Shown here one piece after another: positions 10,107-20,988 of a stretch of 64,000 nucleotides of DNA. The translations under genes and the position numbers were made by a program. The notes under the pieces were generated by a model. That model did not search any database, was not told the DNA's origin, and saw only the letters and a list, made by a program, of their open reading frames with translations. The stretch covers positions 14,244,063 through 14,308,062 of the forward strand of contig NC_056049.1 in assembly GCF_004379255.2 (NCBI RefSeq). Direction: 5' to 3'. The stretch comes from Salvia splendens (lineage: Eukaryota > Streptophyta > Magnoliopsida > Lamiales > Lamiaceae). Positions within the stretch are counted from its first letter, which is position 1. Each line of letters starts with the position of its first letter.

Positions 10107-11705
10107 ATGGAAATCAGCCACTTAGCATATGCCGATGACATTATTATCTTCACTCAAGCAGCTGCAACCCCATTGCGTCGGCTTAGAGAGTGCCTTGACG
10201 GGTATGAGAGAGTCTCCGGGCAGCAGATCAATCTTGCAAAAAGCAATTTCTATATTGCTGAAGCGCACGAGCATTGGGCGCATGAAATCCAAAACGAAGG
10301 AGGCTTTGCTCGGGGGTCCTTCCCATTCCTCTATTTGGGGGTCCCTATATACCGTGGAGTCAAGAAAACCGAAATGTTCATGTTCATTCGAGAGAAGATC
10401 GCTAGAAGGATTTCCGGATGGGCGCATCGTCATCTATCTTTTGGAGGAAGGCTAACTCTCATTAAGAGCACTCTTGAGGCAGTTCCTATCCACATCTTCC
10501 AAGCCATTGAGCCCACGGCCGGAACCCTTAAGCTACTCGATCAGCAATTGGCTCGCTTCTTTTGGGGCTCGACGACTGAGAAAAAACGGACACATTGGAT
10601 CAGCTGGGACCAAATGTGCCTCCCCACCAAGGAGGGAGGGCTCGGGATCCGAAAGTTCATAGAAGTTCTAAGAGCATTCAACATTAAACTCTGGTGGCGG
10701 TTCAGAGAACATAACTCTTTATGGGCCCAGTACATGATGAGAAAGTATTGCGCCAATTCCTCGCCACTTTCGCCAAGGATCACGGGAAGTAATAGCCCGA
10801 TGTGGAGGAGGCTGGCCAAAGCTTGGGCCCACGCTCACCCGCACATTCGTTGGATTGTTGGTCAAGGTAAGATCTACTCCTGGGATGATATATGGCTTGG
10901 AAACGTCCCTCTTAGGGGGCTATGTTTCGACGAGAGGGGCAGCCCTACAACGATTGTCTCGGATTTTATCACGGATGGTGAGTGGGACGCTCCAAAACTC
11001 CAAGTTCTCCACGACCAGGCGGGCCTTCCCCAACAGATCATTGATCAAATTTGCAAAACCCCGATACTCCCCGGGGAGCCGGACATCCCACGATGGACGC
11101 TCACGAGGCGAGGAGATTTCTCGCTAGCCTCGACTTGGAAGACGGTCCGGTCGCCTCAACCCATCATCCAAGGGCTCGAGGAGATTTGGACGGCTGGCCT
11201 CACAACTACCATCGCTATCTTCAATTGGAGGCTCATATCTAACCGCATCCCTGTTGACGCAAAGCTGCAATGGCGCAAGATTGAACTCGCATCCAAATGC
11301 CAGTGCTGCCCACACAGGCCAAGTACCGAGTCTCTCCAACATCTCTTCATTCAAGGAGTAGGTGCAACAAGAGTGTGGAGGGAATTCGACGGGTGGTTCG
11401 AAGGCTCAGCCCCCACTCTCGTGGTCAATGACACGATCCCAACAAGAATTGAGGTATGGGCGAGAAGAGTGCAGCAGCCGGGAAGGAAGCACCTCAGCCG
11501 AGCCATGCCTTACCTTATCTTCTGGTTCCTCTGGGCAGAGAGAAATAGAAGCCGCCATCATGATGTTCAATTCAAACCGAGCAATGTGATTTGGCAAATC
11601 CTCACTTTCGTCCGAAACAGCATGGCCAATGGGAGGCTTAAGCCAGGCTCGGAGTCAGTATCCCAAGCCATGCCGAACCTCAACGGCTACCGCGACTCGC
11701 TATGA
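10107..11705 (+). pseudogene. LINE ORF2 fragment: RT 3' part to zf-RVT
   Basis: A 532-codon open stretch starts at [15 protein letters not shown], which contains the RT catalytic YADD. It runs through the thumb and connection region ([25 protein letters not shown]-like [10 protein letters not shown]) to zf-RVT ([21 protein letters not shown]) and stops near 11703 (GYRDSL). The endonuclease and RT motifs 0-4 are absent, so it is a 5'-truncated insertion. A frame change near 11700 separates it from its RNase H. Confidence 0.9.
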
Positions 11706-12229
11706 TGGTTAAGTGGGAACCACCGGATCAGGCCAGGATCAAACTTAATACGGACGGGTCCTTTAATGAAGCAACAGGAAAAGGTGGGGGAGGCGGCCTC
11801 ATTCGAGACCATTTGGGTAAGGCGCTCGTCGCCTATGCGCTCCCTCTCGAAGCACATTCACCTCTCGAAGCCGAACTACTCGCCATGCACCACGGCTTGA
11901 TGCTGGCCTCGGAGCTTGAGAAACCAATTTGGCTCGAATCGGACGCCGAGCAAGCACTCAATCTCATTAAAGGGCCAAGTTGGGGGCCTGCTCACACTCG
12001 CCAAGCCATGGCCCACATGACCTTACACAAGCGTCAACTCACACTCCGAACTACCTTCATTCACCGTGAAGGCAATAAGGCGGCTGACTTACTTGCGAAG
12101 ATTGGTGTCGACTTGAGTCACAGTCGAGTCTTGGAGGCCCAAGACTTACCGAGAGCCGTCCAAGATGTCATTCGAATGGAACAAATGGGGATTCCGAACT
12201 TCCGGGTCCGTGCCAAGGAAGATGCTTAG
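11702..12229 (+). pseudogene. LINE ORF2 RNase H domain (RVT_3 type)
   Basis: This 175-codon open stretch is the C-terminal RNase H of the same ORF2, one frame away from the RT part. The catalytic residues are visible: Asp in KLNTDGSFNEA, Glu in [11 protein letters not shown], Asp in LESDAEQALNL, and the [13 protein letters not shown] His/Asp pair. Certain plant L1 lineages are known to carry this extra domain. The ATG at 11702 is not a natural start. Confidence 0.9.
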
Positions 12230-12465
12230 GAGGACACCGTAGAGTAGGCGGGTGTCGAGCCATTTGTGACACGACCACTACTTACTCTTGTGGTGATTTG
12301 GCCTTTTGATTGTCCTTGTTTTGGTTGTAATAGTTAGTTGTAATTGTCGCTTGTAACCCTAAGCCTCGAGCTAGGCTAATTGTAACCGAGAAATATTTTG
12401 CTATATAGGGATGAGGGATCCACGAACCCTCCACCGTTAAGGTGTTTGTCCAAAAAAAAAAAAAA
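12230..12465 (+). promoter_or_regulatory. LINE 3' UTR, terminal hairpin and poly(A)
   Basis: The 3' UTR ends in ACCCTCCACCGTTAAGGTG, which can form a CACC/GGTG stem. GTTTG and a 14-base poly(A) follow. It is the same terminal arrangement as at 53700-53769. Confidence 0.65.
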
Positions 12466-14110
12466 GGCAAAGGATGAGAAAGCTTCGACAAAAGATTTGG
12501 AAGGTCTTGATGGTGAGGGGATGGCCGGAATTGCGCCGGCTGGCCGGGACCTTGATGTCTCATGCTTGGAGTATGAGATGGTCAACAAGGAGACCAATGC
12601 AAGTACACCTCTCCATGTGACGCCTAGGCTAGAGCATGGGTTGGCATGTGACTTACAAAAGAAGGAAAAGACAAAGGTTACTTTGCTTGGGCAAGAGAAT
12701 GATGGTCCATTTGAGGTAAATGCCATTTTGAATTCAAATTCAGCACCATGTGCTATCCACACCCAATTTGGCATTGATGGAGAAAAGAGGGACCATGGCA
12801 CCGACGGCCGGCCGCCGGAGTACCCGCCGGAAAACCTGGTCCCGCCGGCGAATGCATGGAAGGAGGCTAAAAACTTTTTCGCACATGGGGGGACGGGGTG
12901 CATGGTGGGAGCCTCAACACCACATAAATAAGGACGAGCCAATCCCACTCGACGCCGGCAAGGTCACACCTTTGGGGACAGCCGGAGACTTTGAAGGTAC
13001 TCCTTATCTCTCCTTTCCGATGTTGAAACGGCATATCTCTCGGAGAAACTAGGACTAGCCATTGTTGGGAAGTTTTCCTACTCACTCCCTTCTTCTTTCC
13101 AAATTCAAAAAAGCTTAGGGGGTATGGGGCTAGTTGGTTCTTTCACTTGGAAATACTTGAATGCCAAGCACATCCTACTTCAATTCCAAGATATGGCTGA
13201 TTATGCTAAGGTTTAAGTGGCCCTAATGGGAGTCCGGTTTGGTTTGTTGACATTCACCCAATGAGGGTGTTCAAATGGGCACCGGACTTTGATACGTTCT
13301 TTGAGTCGCCCATCGTTGCCGTGTGGTGCAATATCATGGGACTACCGGCCCATCTTTTTGAGGAATCGGCCCTCATGGCGATCGGAAAGCTACTAGGCAA
13401 GCCGTTACAAGCGGACCATGCCACAATCAATCAAACCCGGCTCTCTTTTGCTAGGATATGTGTTGAGATTGATATCTCCAACCCCCCGACGGAGGAGATC
13501 ATGCTAAACATCCTAGGCAAAAATTCAAGACACAAAGTAGCATGGGACCGTATCCCATTGTTTTGCGAGAATTGTAAGCATGTTGGGCATGTCATTGATG
13601 AGTGTCATGCATTGGGAGGAGGCAAGGATTACCGAACACCAACGAAGGCGTTCTGCCCTAGCCACGATCACAAGATCATCCGTCGAGAATGGCGTCCAAA
13701 GGTGGCGATTAGGGTTGGCACCTCACCGAACATTGATCACACGAACAAGGAAAAAGATAGTGGCAACCAAGAGAAGAACAAGGAGGGTACAATGAACGTC
13801 GATCCGTTGGCTCCTCGAGCGCCCCTTGGGAGTCAACCAAGCATGGACGAGGATGGATTCCAATTGGTGTCGAGGAAGAGGAAAGGCAAGGCACATAAGG
13901 TAGACATGCACTCCAAAGCTCAACACATCGACAATTTGCGTTTGAAAGACAATGTCGCCACGGTGTCACTCTAGTGCGAACGAGCCGAGCACTTGCTCAA
14001 TGAATGTCTCATGTGGGCTCCCCAACCGGGAGAAGGAAGGCTTCATCGAGGAACTTGATCCGGGAGGGATCGTTCATCGCGGAGGTATCCCTATTGTGGG
14101 CCTCAATTAA
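12466..14110 (+). pseudogene. ORF1 remnant of unit 1
   Basis: This is the N-terminal Pro/Ala-rich part to about 12931, then DUF4283 split by the frame loss at DYAKV. A long block from 13261 (MRVFKWAPDF) holds the zinc knuckle CENCKHVGHVIDEC and the C-terminal motif DEDGFQLVSRKRKGK. The 14-bp deletion ends that block early, at 13974. The original stop is at 14108-14110 after GLN. Unlike units 2-7, the SSFQIQKSLG codons keep CAA here, without the TAA created by C to T. Confidence 0.85.
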
Positions 14111-14315
14111 GTGACGGACCTTGGATTTTGTGATGTGAAGGTTGCACCATGTTAATTGTAATAGAATAGTGAAGAGTACATTGATGATCACTCTAGTTGG
14201 TAGGGAGGCCCTCGTTGTACTCTAATTGGTTTTGTCGAGCCATCACTTTTGGGCGGCTCGGTGTTCCTGGTTTTTCGTTGCAATTGTCCTTAGTAATGCA
14301 CAGGTGTGGGTCCAC

Positions 14316-14935
14316 CATGGCTCGATTTTTATGTGGGCTGAATAGGGATATTGCAAACATTGTGGAGCTTCAACACTATGTTGAGTTGGAGGACATGGTT
14401 CATATGGCCATGAAGGTGGAGGGACAATTGAAGAAGGGAACAATCCAAAAGATTTTTTCAACAAGTTCTCATTCTTTAAGGACAAAAGAGTGGACTTCAT
14501 CCAAATCCAATTTTGGGGCAGCTTCTAAACCCAAAATGAAGCGTCGACATCCAAGTCCAAAGAATTTGAGAAGGGTAAAGGTATTTCTACTTCTACTTCT
14601 ACTCGAAATAGAGATATCAAATGTTTTCGTTGTCAAGGTGTTGGACACATTGCATCTCAATGTCCAAACAAAAGGGTGATGATTTTGAAGCCAAATGGAG
14701 AGATAGAATCTGAAAGTGAATGTGAAGATGATGATGATGAGGAGGAGGATAAACAATTGGAGGAGATTGGAACAGAACATGGAGAACTTTTGGTGGTTCG
14801 AAGGGCTCTAAACATGCAAAACAGAAACGATGATCAACAAAGGGAGAACATCTTCCACACAAGGTGTTTGGTCCAAGGTGAACTTTGCATAATGATTATT
14901 GATGGTGGTAGTTGTGCAAATGTTGGAAGTTCTGA
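14316..14935 (+). pseudogene. Gypsy gag-protease fragment of unit 1
   Basis: It enters gag at [19 protein letters not shown] and passes a one-base frame change. A CCHC knuckle ([14 protein letters not shown]) and an acidic linker follow, and it ends at the protease active-site region ([15 protein letters not shown]). The parent frame is seen at 56470-57130 on the minus strand. Confidence 0.85.
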
Positions 14936-15058
14936 GAGATTAAGATAGATCCGTACCCCAGAAATTTAGTGAGGGAAGCTCTCCCTTCTCTCTAGAATTC
15001 GATCTCTTTCCCTCCCTCCCCTTTGAGGGAGGTGAAATGTGATTGTTGCATCCGACAC

Positions 15059-17075
15059 ATGGTGAAGTCCGGTGGTGAGCTGCCGAAGGGGGAGGCCACG
15101 GCCTTAATACACACGATGCAGCCGCCTTCCTCGCCGGAGTGGAAGTTTCGTTCGATTGCACGGCCCAAAACCAAAAGGGTTGGCACGCCCCACCCGGAAA
15201 AGCTCGACAAGCCCTTAAAAAAAAAAAAAAAAAAGCTCGACAAGCCCTTAAAAGAGCCGGTCTTGAATCTGGTTCGGAGGTGAGTCAGGCTAAGAAGAAG
15301 ATGGTTTTCGAAATGGCTGATGGACTCTCGGCAAACTCCATGGTGAAGGGAGGGGGTCGCCGGATGTTAAGCAAGCTCTTACTGGGGAGATGTTGAGCTC
15401 CTTAGCTCAAATGGCAAAGGATGAGAAAGATTCGACAAAAGATTTGGAAGGTCTTGATGGTGAGGGGATGGCCGGAATTGCGCCGGCGCCGGCGCCGGCT
15501 GGCCAGGACCTTGATGTCTGATGCTTGGAGTATGAGATGGTCAACAAGGAGACCAATGCAAGTACACCTCTCCATGTGACGCCTAGGCTAGAGGATGGGT
15601 TGGCATGTGACTTACAAAAGAAGGAAAAGACAAAGGTTACTTTGCTTGGGCAAGAGAATGATGGTCCATTTGAGGTAAATGCCATTTTGAATTCAAATTC
15701 AGCACCATGTGCTATCTACACTCAATTTGGCATTGATGGAGAAAAGAGGGACCATGGCACCGACGGCCGGCCACCGGAGTACCCGCCGGAAAACCTGGTC
15801 CCGCCGGCGAATGCATGGAAGGAGGCTAAAAACTTGTTCGCACATGGGGGGACGGGGTGCATGGTGGGAGCCTCAACACCACATAAAAACCATAAGGACG
15901 AGCCAATCCCACTCGACGCCGGCAAGGTCACACCTTTGGGGACAGCCGGAGACTTTGAAGGTACACCTTATCTCTCCTTTACCGATGTTGAAACGGCATA
16001 TCTCTCGGAGAAACTAGGACTAGCCATTGTTGGGAAGTTTTCCTACTCACTCCCTTCTTCTTTCCAAATTTAAAAAAGCTTAGGGGGTATGGGGCTAGTT
16101 GGTTCTTTCACTTGGAAATACTTGAATGCCAAGCACATCCTACTTCAATTCCAAGATATGGCTGATTATGCTAAGGTTTAAGTGGCCCTAATGGGAGTCC
16201 GGTTTGGTTTGTTGACATTCACCCAATGAGGGTGTTCAAATGGGCACCGGACTTTGATACGTTCTTTGAGTCGCCCATCGTTGCCGTGTGGTGCAATATC
16301 ATGGGACTACCGGCCCATCTTTTTGAGGAATCGGCCCTCATGGCGATCGGAAAGCTACTAGGCAAGCCGTTACAAGCGGACCATGCCACAATCAATCAAA
16401 CCCGGCTCTCTTTTGCTAGGATATGTGTTGAGATTGATATCTCCAACCCCCCGACGGAGGAGATCATGCTAAACATCCTAGGCAAAAATTCAAGACACAA
16501 AGTAGCATGGGACCGTATCCCATTGTTTTGCGAGAATTGTAAGCATGTTGGGCATGTCATTGATGAGTGTCATGCATTGGGAGGAGGCAAGGATTACCGA
16601 ACACCAACGAAGGCGTTCTGCCCTAGCCACGATCACAAGATCATCCGTCGAGAATGGCGTCCAAAGGTGGCGATTAGGGTTGGCACCTCACCGAACATTG
16701 ATCACACGAACAAGGAAAAAGATAGTGGCAACCAAGAGAAGAACAAGGAGGGTACAATGAACGTCGATCCGTTGGCTCCTCGAGCGCCCCTTGGGAGTCA
16801 ACCAAGCATGGACGAGGATGGATTCCAATTGGTGTCGAGGAAGAGGAAAGGCAAGGCACATAAGGTAGACATGCACTCCAAAGCTCAACACATCGACAAT
16901 TTGCGTTTGAAAGACAATGTCGCCACGGTGTCACTCTAGTGCGAACGAGCCGAGCACTTGCTCAATGAATGTCTCATGTGGGCTCCCCAACCGGGAGAAG
17001 GAAGGCTTCATCGAGGAACTTGATCCGGGAGGGATCGTTCATCGCGGAGGTATCCCTATTGTGGGCCTCAATTAA
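15059..17075 (+). pseudogene. ORF1 remnant of unit 2
   Basis: The start MVKSGGELPKGEA is at 15059. Lesions: one A lost at 15197-15201, the poly(A) insertion (Lys run), TGA for Ser after RDLDV-like QDLDV (15519-15521), TAA after SSFQI, the KV-stop shared by the array, and an early end at 16939. The long block 16226-16939 keeps DUF4283 part 2 and the zinc knuckle. Confidence 0.85.
15201..15250 (+). repeat. Poly(A) tract flanked by a direct repeat in unit 2
   Basis: GCTCGACAAGCCCTT occurs at 15202-15216 and 15235-15249 with 18 A residues between. Units 4-7 have a single copy of the 15-mer and no long A run, so they show the empty site. The arrangement is what a tail-only LINE insertion with target-site duplication would leave. 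Confidence 0.8.
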
Positions 17076-17280
17076 GTGACGGACCTTGGATTTTGTGATG
17101 TGAAGGTTGCACCATGTTAATTGTAATAGAATAGTGAAGAGTACATTGATGATCACTCTAGTTGGTAGGGAGGCCCTCGTTGTACTCTAATTGGTTTTGT
17201 CGAGCCATCACTTTTGGGCGGCTCGGTGTTCCTGGTTTTTCGTTGCAATTGTCCTTAGTAATGCACAGGTGTGGGTCCAC

Positions 17281-17900
17281 CATGGCTCGATTTTTATGTG
17301 GGCTGAATAGGGATATTGCAAACATTGTGGAGCTTCAACACTATGTTGAGTTGGAGGACATGGTTCATATGGCCATGAAGGTGGAGGGACAATTGAAGAA
17401 GGGAACAATCCAAAAGATTTTTTCAACAAGTTCTCATTCTTTAAGGACAAAAGAGTGGACTTCATCCAAATCCAATTTTGGGGCAGCTTCTAAACCCAAA
17501 ATGAAGCGTCGACATCCAAGTCCAAAGAATTTGAGAAGGGTAAAGGTATTTCTACTTCTACTTCTACTCGAAATAGAGATATCAAATGTTTTCGTTGTCA
17601 AGGTGTTGGACACATTGCATCTCAATGTCCAAACAAAAGGGTGATGATTTTGAAGCCAAATGGAGAGATAGAATCTGAAAGTGAATGTGAAGATGATGAT
17701 GATGAGGAGGAGGATAAACAATTGGAGGAGATTGGAACAGAACATGGAGAACTTTTGGTGGTTCGAAGGGCTCTAAACATGCAAAACAGAAACGATGATC
17801 AACAAAGGGAGAACATCTTCCACACAAGGTGTTTGGTCCAAGGTGAACTTTGCATAATGATTATTGATGGTGGTAGTTGTGCAAATGTTGGAAGTTCTGA
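17281..17900 (+). pseudogene. Gypsy gag-protease fragment of unit 2
   Basis: Same span as in unit 1, and it shares with unit 1 the variants ESECEDD and EEIGTEHG that set units 1 and 2 apart from units 3-7. Confidence 0.85.
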
Positions 17901-18023
17901 GAGATTAAGATAGATCCGTACCCCAGAAATTTAGTGAGGGAAGCTCTCCCTTCTCTCTAGAATTCGATCTCTTTCCCTCCCTCCCCTTTGAGGGAGGTGA
18001 AATGTGATTGTTGCATCCGACAC

Positions 18024-20040
18024 ATGGTGAAGTCCGGTGGTGAGCTGCCGAAGGGGGAGGCCACGGCCTTAATACACACGATGCAGCCGCCTTCCTCGCC
18101 GGAGTGGAAGTTTCGTTCGATTGCACGGCCCAAAACCAAAAGGGTTGGCACGCCCCACCCGGAAAAGCTCGACAAGCCCTTAAAAAAAAAAAAAAAAAAG
18201 CTCGACAAGCCCTTAAAAGAGCCGGTCTTGAATCTGGTTCGGAGGTGAGTCAGGCTAAGAAGAAGATGGTTTTCGAAATGGCTGATGGACTCTCGGCAAA
18301 CTCCATGGTGAAGGGAGGGGGTCGCCGGATGTTAAGCAAGCTCTTACTGGGGAGATGTTGAGCTCCTTAGCTCAAATGGCAAAGGATGAGAAAGATTCGA
18401 CAAAAGATTTGGAAGGTCTTGATGGTGAGGGGATGGCCGGAATTGCGCCGGCGCCGGCGCCGGCTGGCCAGGACCTTGATGTCTGATGCTTGGAGTATGA
18501 GATGGTCAACAAGGAGACCAATGCAAGTACACCTCTCCATGTGACGCCTAGGCTAGAGGATGGGTTGGCATGTGACTTACAAAAGAAGGAAAAGACAAAG
18601 GTTACTTTGCTTGGGCAAGAGAATGATGGTCCATTTGAGGTAAATGCCATTTTGAATTCAAATTCAGCACCATGTGCTATCTACACTCAATTTGGCATTG
18701 ATGGAGAAAAGAGGGACCATGGCACCGACGGCCGGCCACCGGAGTACCCGCCGGAAAACCTGGTCCCGCCGGCGAATGCATGGAAGGAGGCTAAAAACTT
18801 GTTCGCACATGGGGGGACGGGGTGCATGGTGGGAGCCTCAACACCACATAAAAACCATAAGGACGAGCCAATCCCACTCGACGCCGGCAAGGTCACACCT
18901 TTGGGGACAGCCGGAGACTTTGAAGGTACACCTTATCTCTCCTTTACCGATGTTGAAACGGCATATCTCTCGGAGAAACTAGGACTAGCCATTGTTGGGA
19001 AGTTTTCCTACTCACTCCCTTCTTCTTTCCAAATTTAAAAAAGCTTAGGGGGTATGGGGCTAGTTGGTTCTTTCACTTGGAAATACTTGAATGCCAAGCA
19101 CATCCTACTTCAATTCCAAGATATGGCTGATTATGCTAAGGTTTAAGTGGCCCTAATGGGAGTCCGGTTTGGTTTGTTGACATTCACCCAATGAGGGTGT
19201 TCAAATGGGCACCGGACTTTGATACGTTCTTTGAGTCGCCCATCGTTGCCGTGTGGTGCAATATCATGGGACTACCGGCCCATCTTTTTGAGGAATCGGC
19301 CCTCATGGCGATCGGAAAGCTACTAGGCAAGCCGTTACAAGCGGACCATGCCACAATCAATCAAACCCGGCTCTCTTTTGCTAGGATATGTGTTGAGATT
19401 GATATCTCCAACCCCCCGACGGAGGAGATCATGCTAAACATCCTAGGCAAAAATTCAAGACACAAAGTAGCATGGGACCGTATCCCATTGTTTTGCGAGA
19501 ATTGTAAGCATGTTGGGCATGTCATTGATGAGTGTCATGCATTGGGAGGAGGCAAGGATTACCGAACACCAACGAAGGCGTTCTGCCCTAGCCACGATCA
19601 CAAGATCATCCGTCGAGAATGGCGTCCAAAGGTGGCGATTAGGGTTGGCACCTCACCGAACATTGATCACACGAACAAGGAAAAAGATAGTGGCAACCAA
19701 GAGAAGAACAAGGAGGGTACAATGAACGTCGATCCGTTGGCTCCTCGAGCGCCCCTTGGGAGTCAACCAAGCATGGACGAGGATGGATTCCAATTGGTGT
19801 CGAGGAAGAGGAAAGGCAAGGCACATAAGGTAGACATGCACTCCAAAGCTCAACACATCGACAATTTGCGTTTGAAAGACAATGTCGCCACGGTGTCACT
19901 CTAGTGCGAACGAGCCGAGCACTTGCTCAATGAATGTCTCATGTGGGCTCCCCAACCGGGAGAAGGAAGGCTTCATCGAGGAACTTGATCCGGGAGGGAT
20001 CGTTCATCGCGGAGGTATCCCTATTGTGGGCCTCAATTAA
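18024..20040 (+). pseudogene. ORF1 remnant of unit 3
   Basis: Same lesions as unit 2 at an offset of 2965, including the TGA after QDLDV (18484-18486) and the block 19191-19904 with the zinc knuckle CENCKHVGHVIDEC. Confidence 0.85.
18166..18215 (+). repeat. Poly(A) tract flanked by a direct repeat in unit 3
   Basis: This is the 2965-bp-offset copy of the tract in unit 2 (15-mer at 18167-18181 and 18200-18214). It was inherited by duplication of the unit, not inserted independently. Confidence 0.8.
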
Positions 20041-20245
20041 GTGACGGACCTTGGATTTTGTGATGTGAAGGTTGCACCATGTTAATTGTAATAGAATAGT
20101 GAAGAGTACATTGATGATCACTCTAGTTGGTAGGGAGGCCCTCGTTGTACTCTAATTGGTTTTGTCGAGCCATCACTTTTGGGCGGCTCGGTGTTCCTGG
20201 TTTTTCGTTGCAATTGTCCTTAGTAATGCACAGGTGTGGGTCCAC

Positions 20246-20865
20246 CATGGCTCGATTTTTATGTGGGCTGAATAGGGATATTGCAAACATTGTGGAGCTT
20301 CAACACTATGTTGAGTTGGAGGACATGGTTCATATGGCCATGAAGGTGGAGGGACAATTGAAGAAGGGAACAATCCAAAAGATTTTTTCAACAAGTTCTC
20401 ATTCTTTAAGGACAAAAGAGTGGACTTCATCCAAATCCAATTTTGGGGCAGCTTCTAAACCCAAAATGAAGCGTCGACATCCAAGTCCAAAGAATTTGAG
20501 AAGGGTAAAGGTATTTCTACTTCTACTTCTACTCGAAATAGAGATATCAAATGTTTTCGTTGTCAAGGTGTTGGACACATTGCATCTCAATGTCCAAACA
20601 AAAGGGTGATGATTTTGAAGCCAAATGGAGAGATAGAATCTGAAAGTGAACGTGAAGATGATGATGACGAGGAGGAGGATAAACAATTGGAGGAGATTGG
20701 ACCAGAACATGGAGAACTTTTGGTGGTTCGAAGGGCTCTAAACATGCAAAACAGAAACGATGATCAACAAAGGGAGAACATCTTCCACACAAGGTGTTTG
20801 GTCCAAGGTGAACTTTGCATAATGATTATTGATGGTGGTAGTTGTGCAAATGTTGGAAGTTCTGA
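20246..20865 (+). pseudogene. Gypsy gag-protease fragment of unit 3
   Basis: It has the unit-4-like variants ESERED and EIGPEHG. The acidic run [10 protein letters not shown] is intact and the end is at SSE before the LINE leader. Confidence 0.85.
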
Positions 20866-20988
20866 GAGATTAAGATAGATCCGTACCCCAGAAATTTAGT
20901 GAGGGAAGCTCTCCCTTCTCTCTAGAATTCGATCTCTTTCCCTCCCTCCCCTTTGAGGGAGGTGAAATGTGATTGTTGCATCCGACAC

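Larger units (their letters stand above)
10107..12465 (+). mobile_element. 5'-truncated autonomous LINE with 3' UTR and poly(A)
   Basis: The element begins inside the RT domain and keeps zf-RVT, RNase H, a 3' UTR (12230-12451) and a poly(A) tail (12452-12465). Its 3' terminus (ACCCTCCACC-GTTAA-GGTGTTTG) matches that of the full-length LINE ending at 53769. Its tail directly abuts the truncated first unit of the tandem array. Confidence 0.9.
12466..14935 (+). repeat. Array unit 1, 5'-truncated
   Basis: It starts inside ORF1 (AKDEKASTKD) at the poly(A) of the neighbouring LINE. Specific features are a shorter GCCGGC run than later units, a small deletion at the HK codons near 12930, and the 14-bp ORF1 deletion near 13968 shared with units 2 and 3. 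Confidence 0.9.
14936..17900 (+). repeat. Array unit 2 (2965 bp)
   Basis: This is the first complete unit: 5' UTR with hairpin 1 at about 14971-14991 (GAGGGAAG pairs with CTTCTCTC through one G-U) and hairpin 2 at about 15015-15032. It carries the 33-bp poly(A) insertion at 15202-15250 and the 14-bp ORF1 deletion. By eye it is identical to unit 3 except near the gag end. Confidence 0.92.
17901..20865 (+). repeat. Array unit 3 (2965 bp)
   Basis: It is a copy of unit 2, including the poly(A) insertion and the 14-bp deletion. It differs only near 20650-20702, where it has the variants found in units 4-7 ([15 protein letters not shown]). The switch inside one unit suggests a crossover or conversion point there. 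Confidence 0.92.

Noticed and set aside
12282..12563. Various antisense and off-frame open stretches across LINE ORF1 and ORF2 and the array
   Set aside because: They lie opposite or out of frame with recognisable transposon proteins, have no domain of their own, and break differently in each copy.
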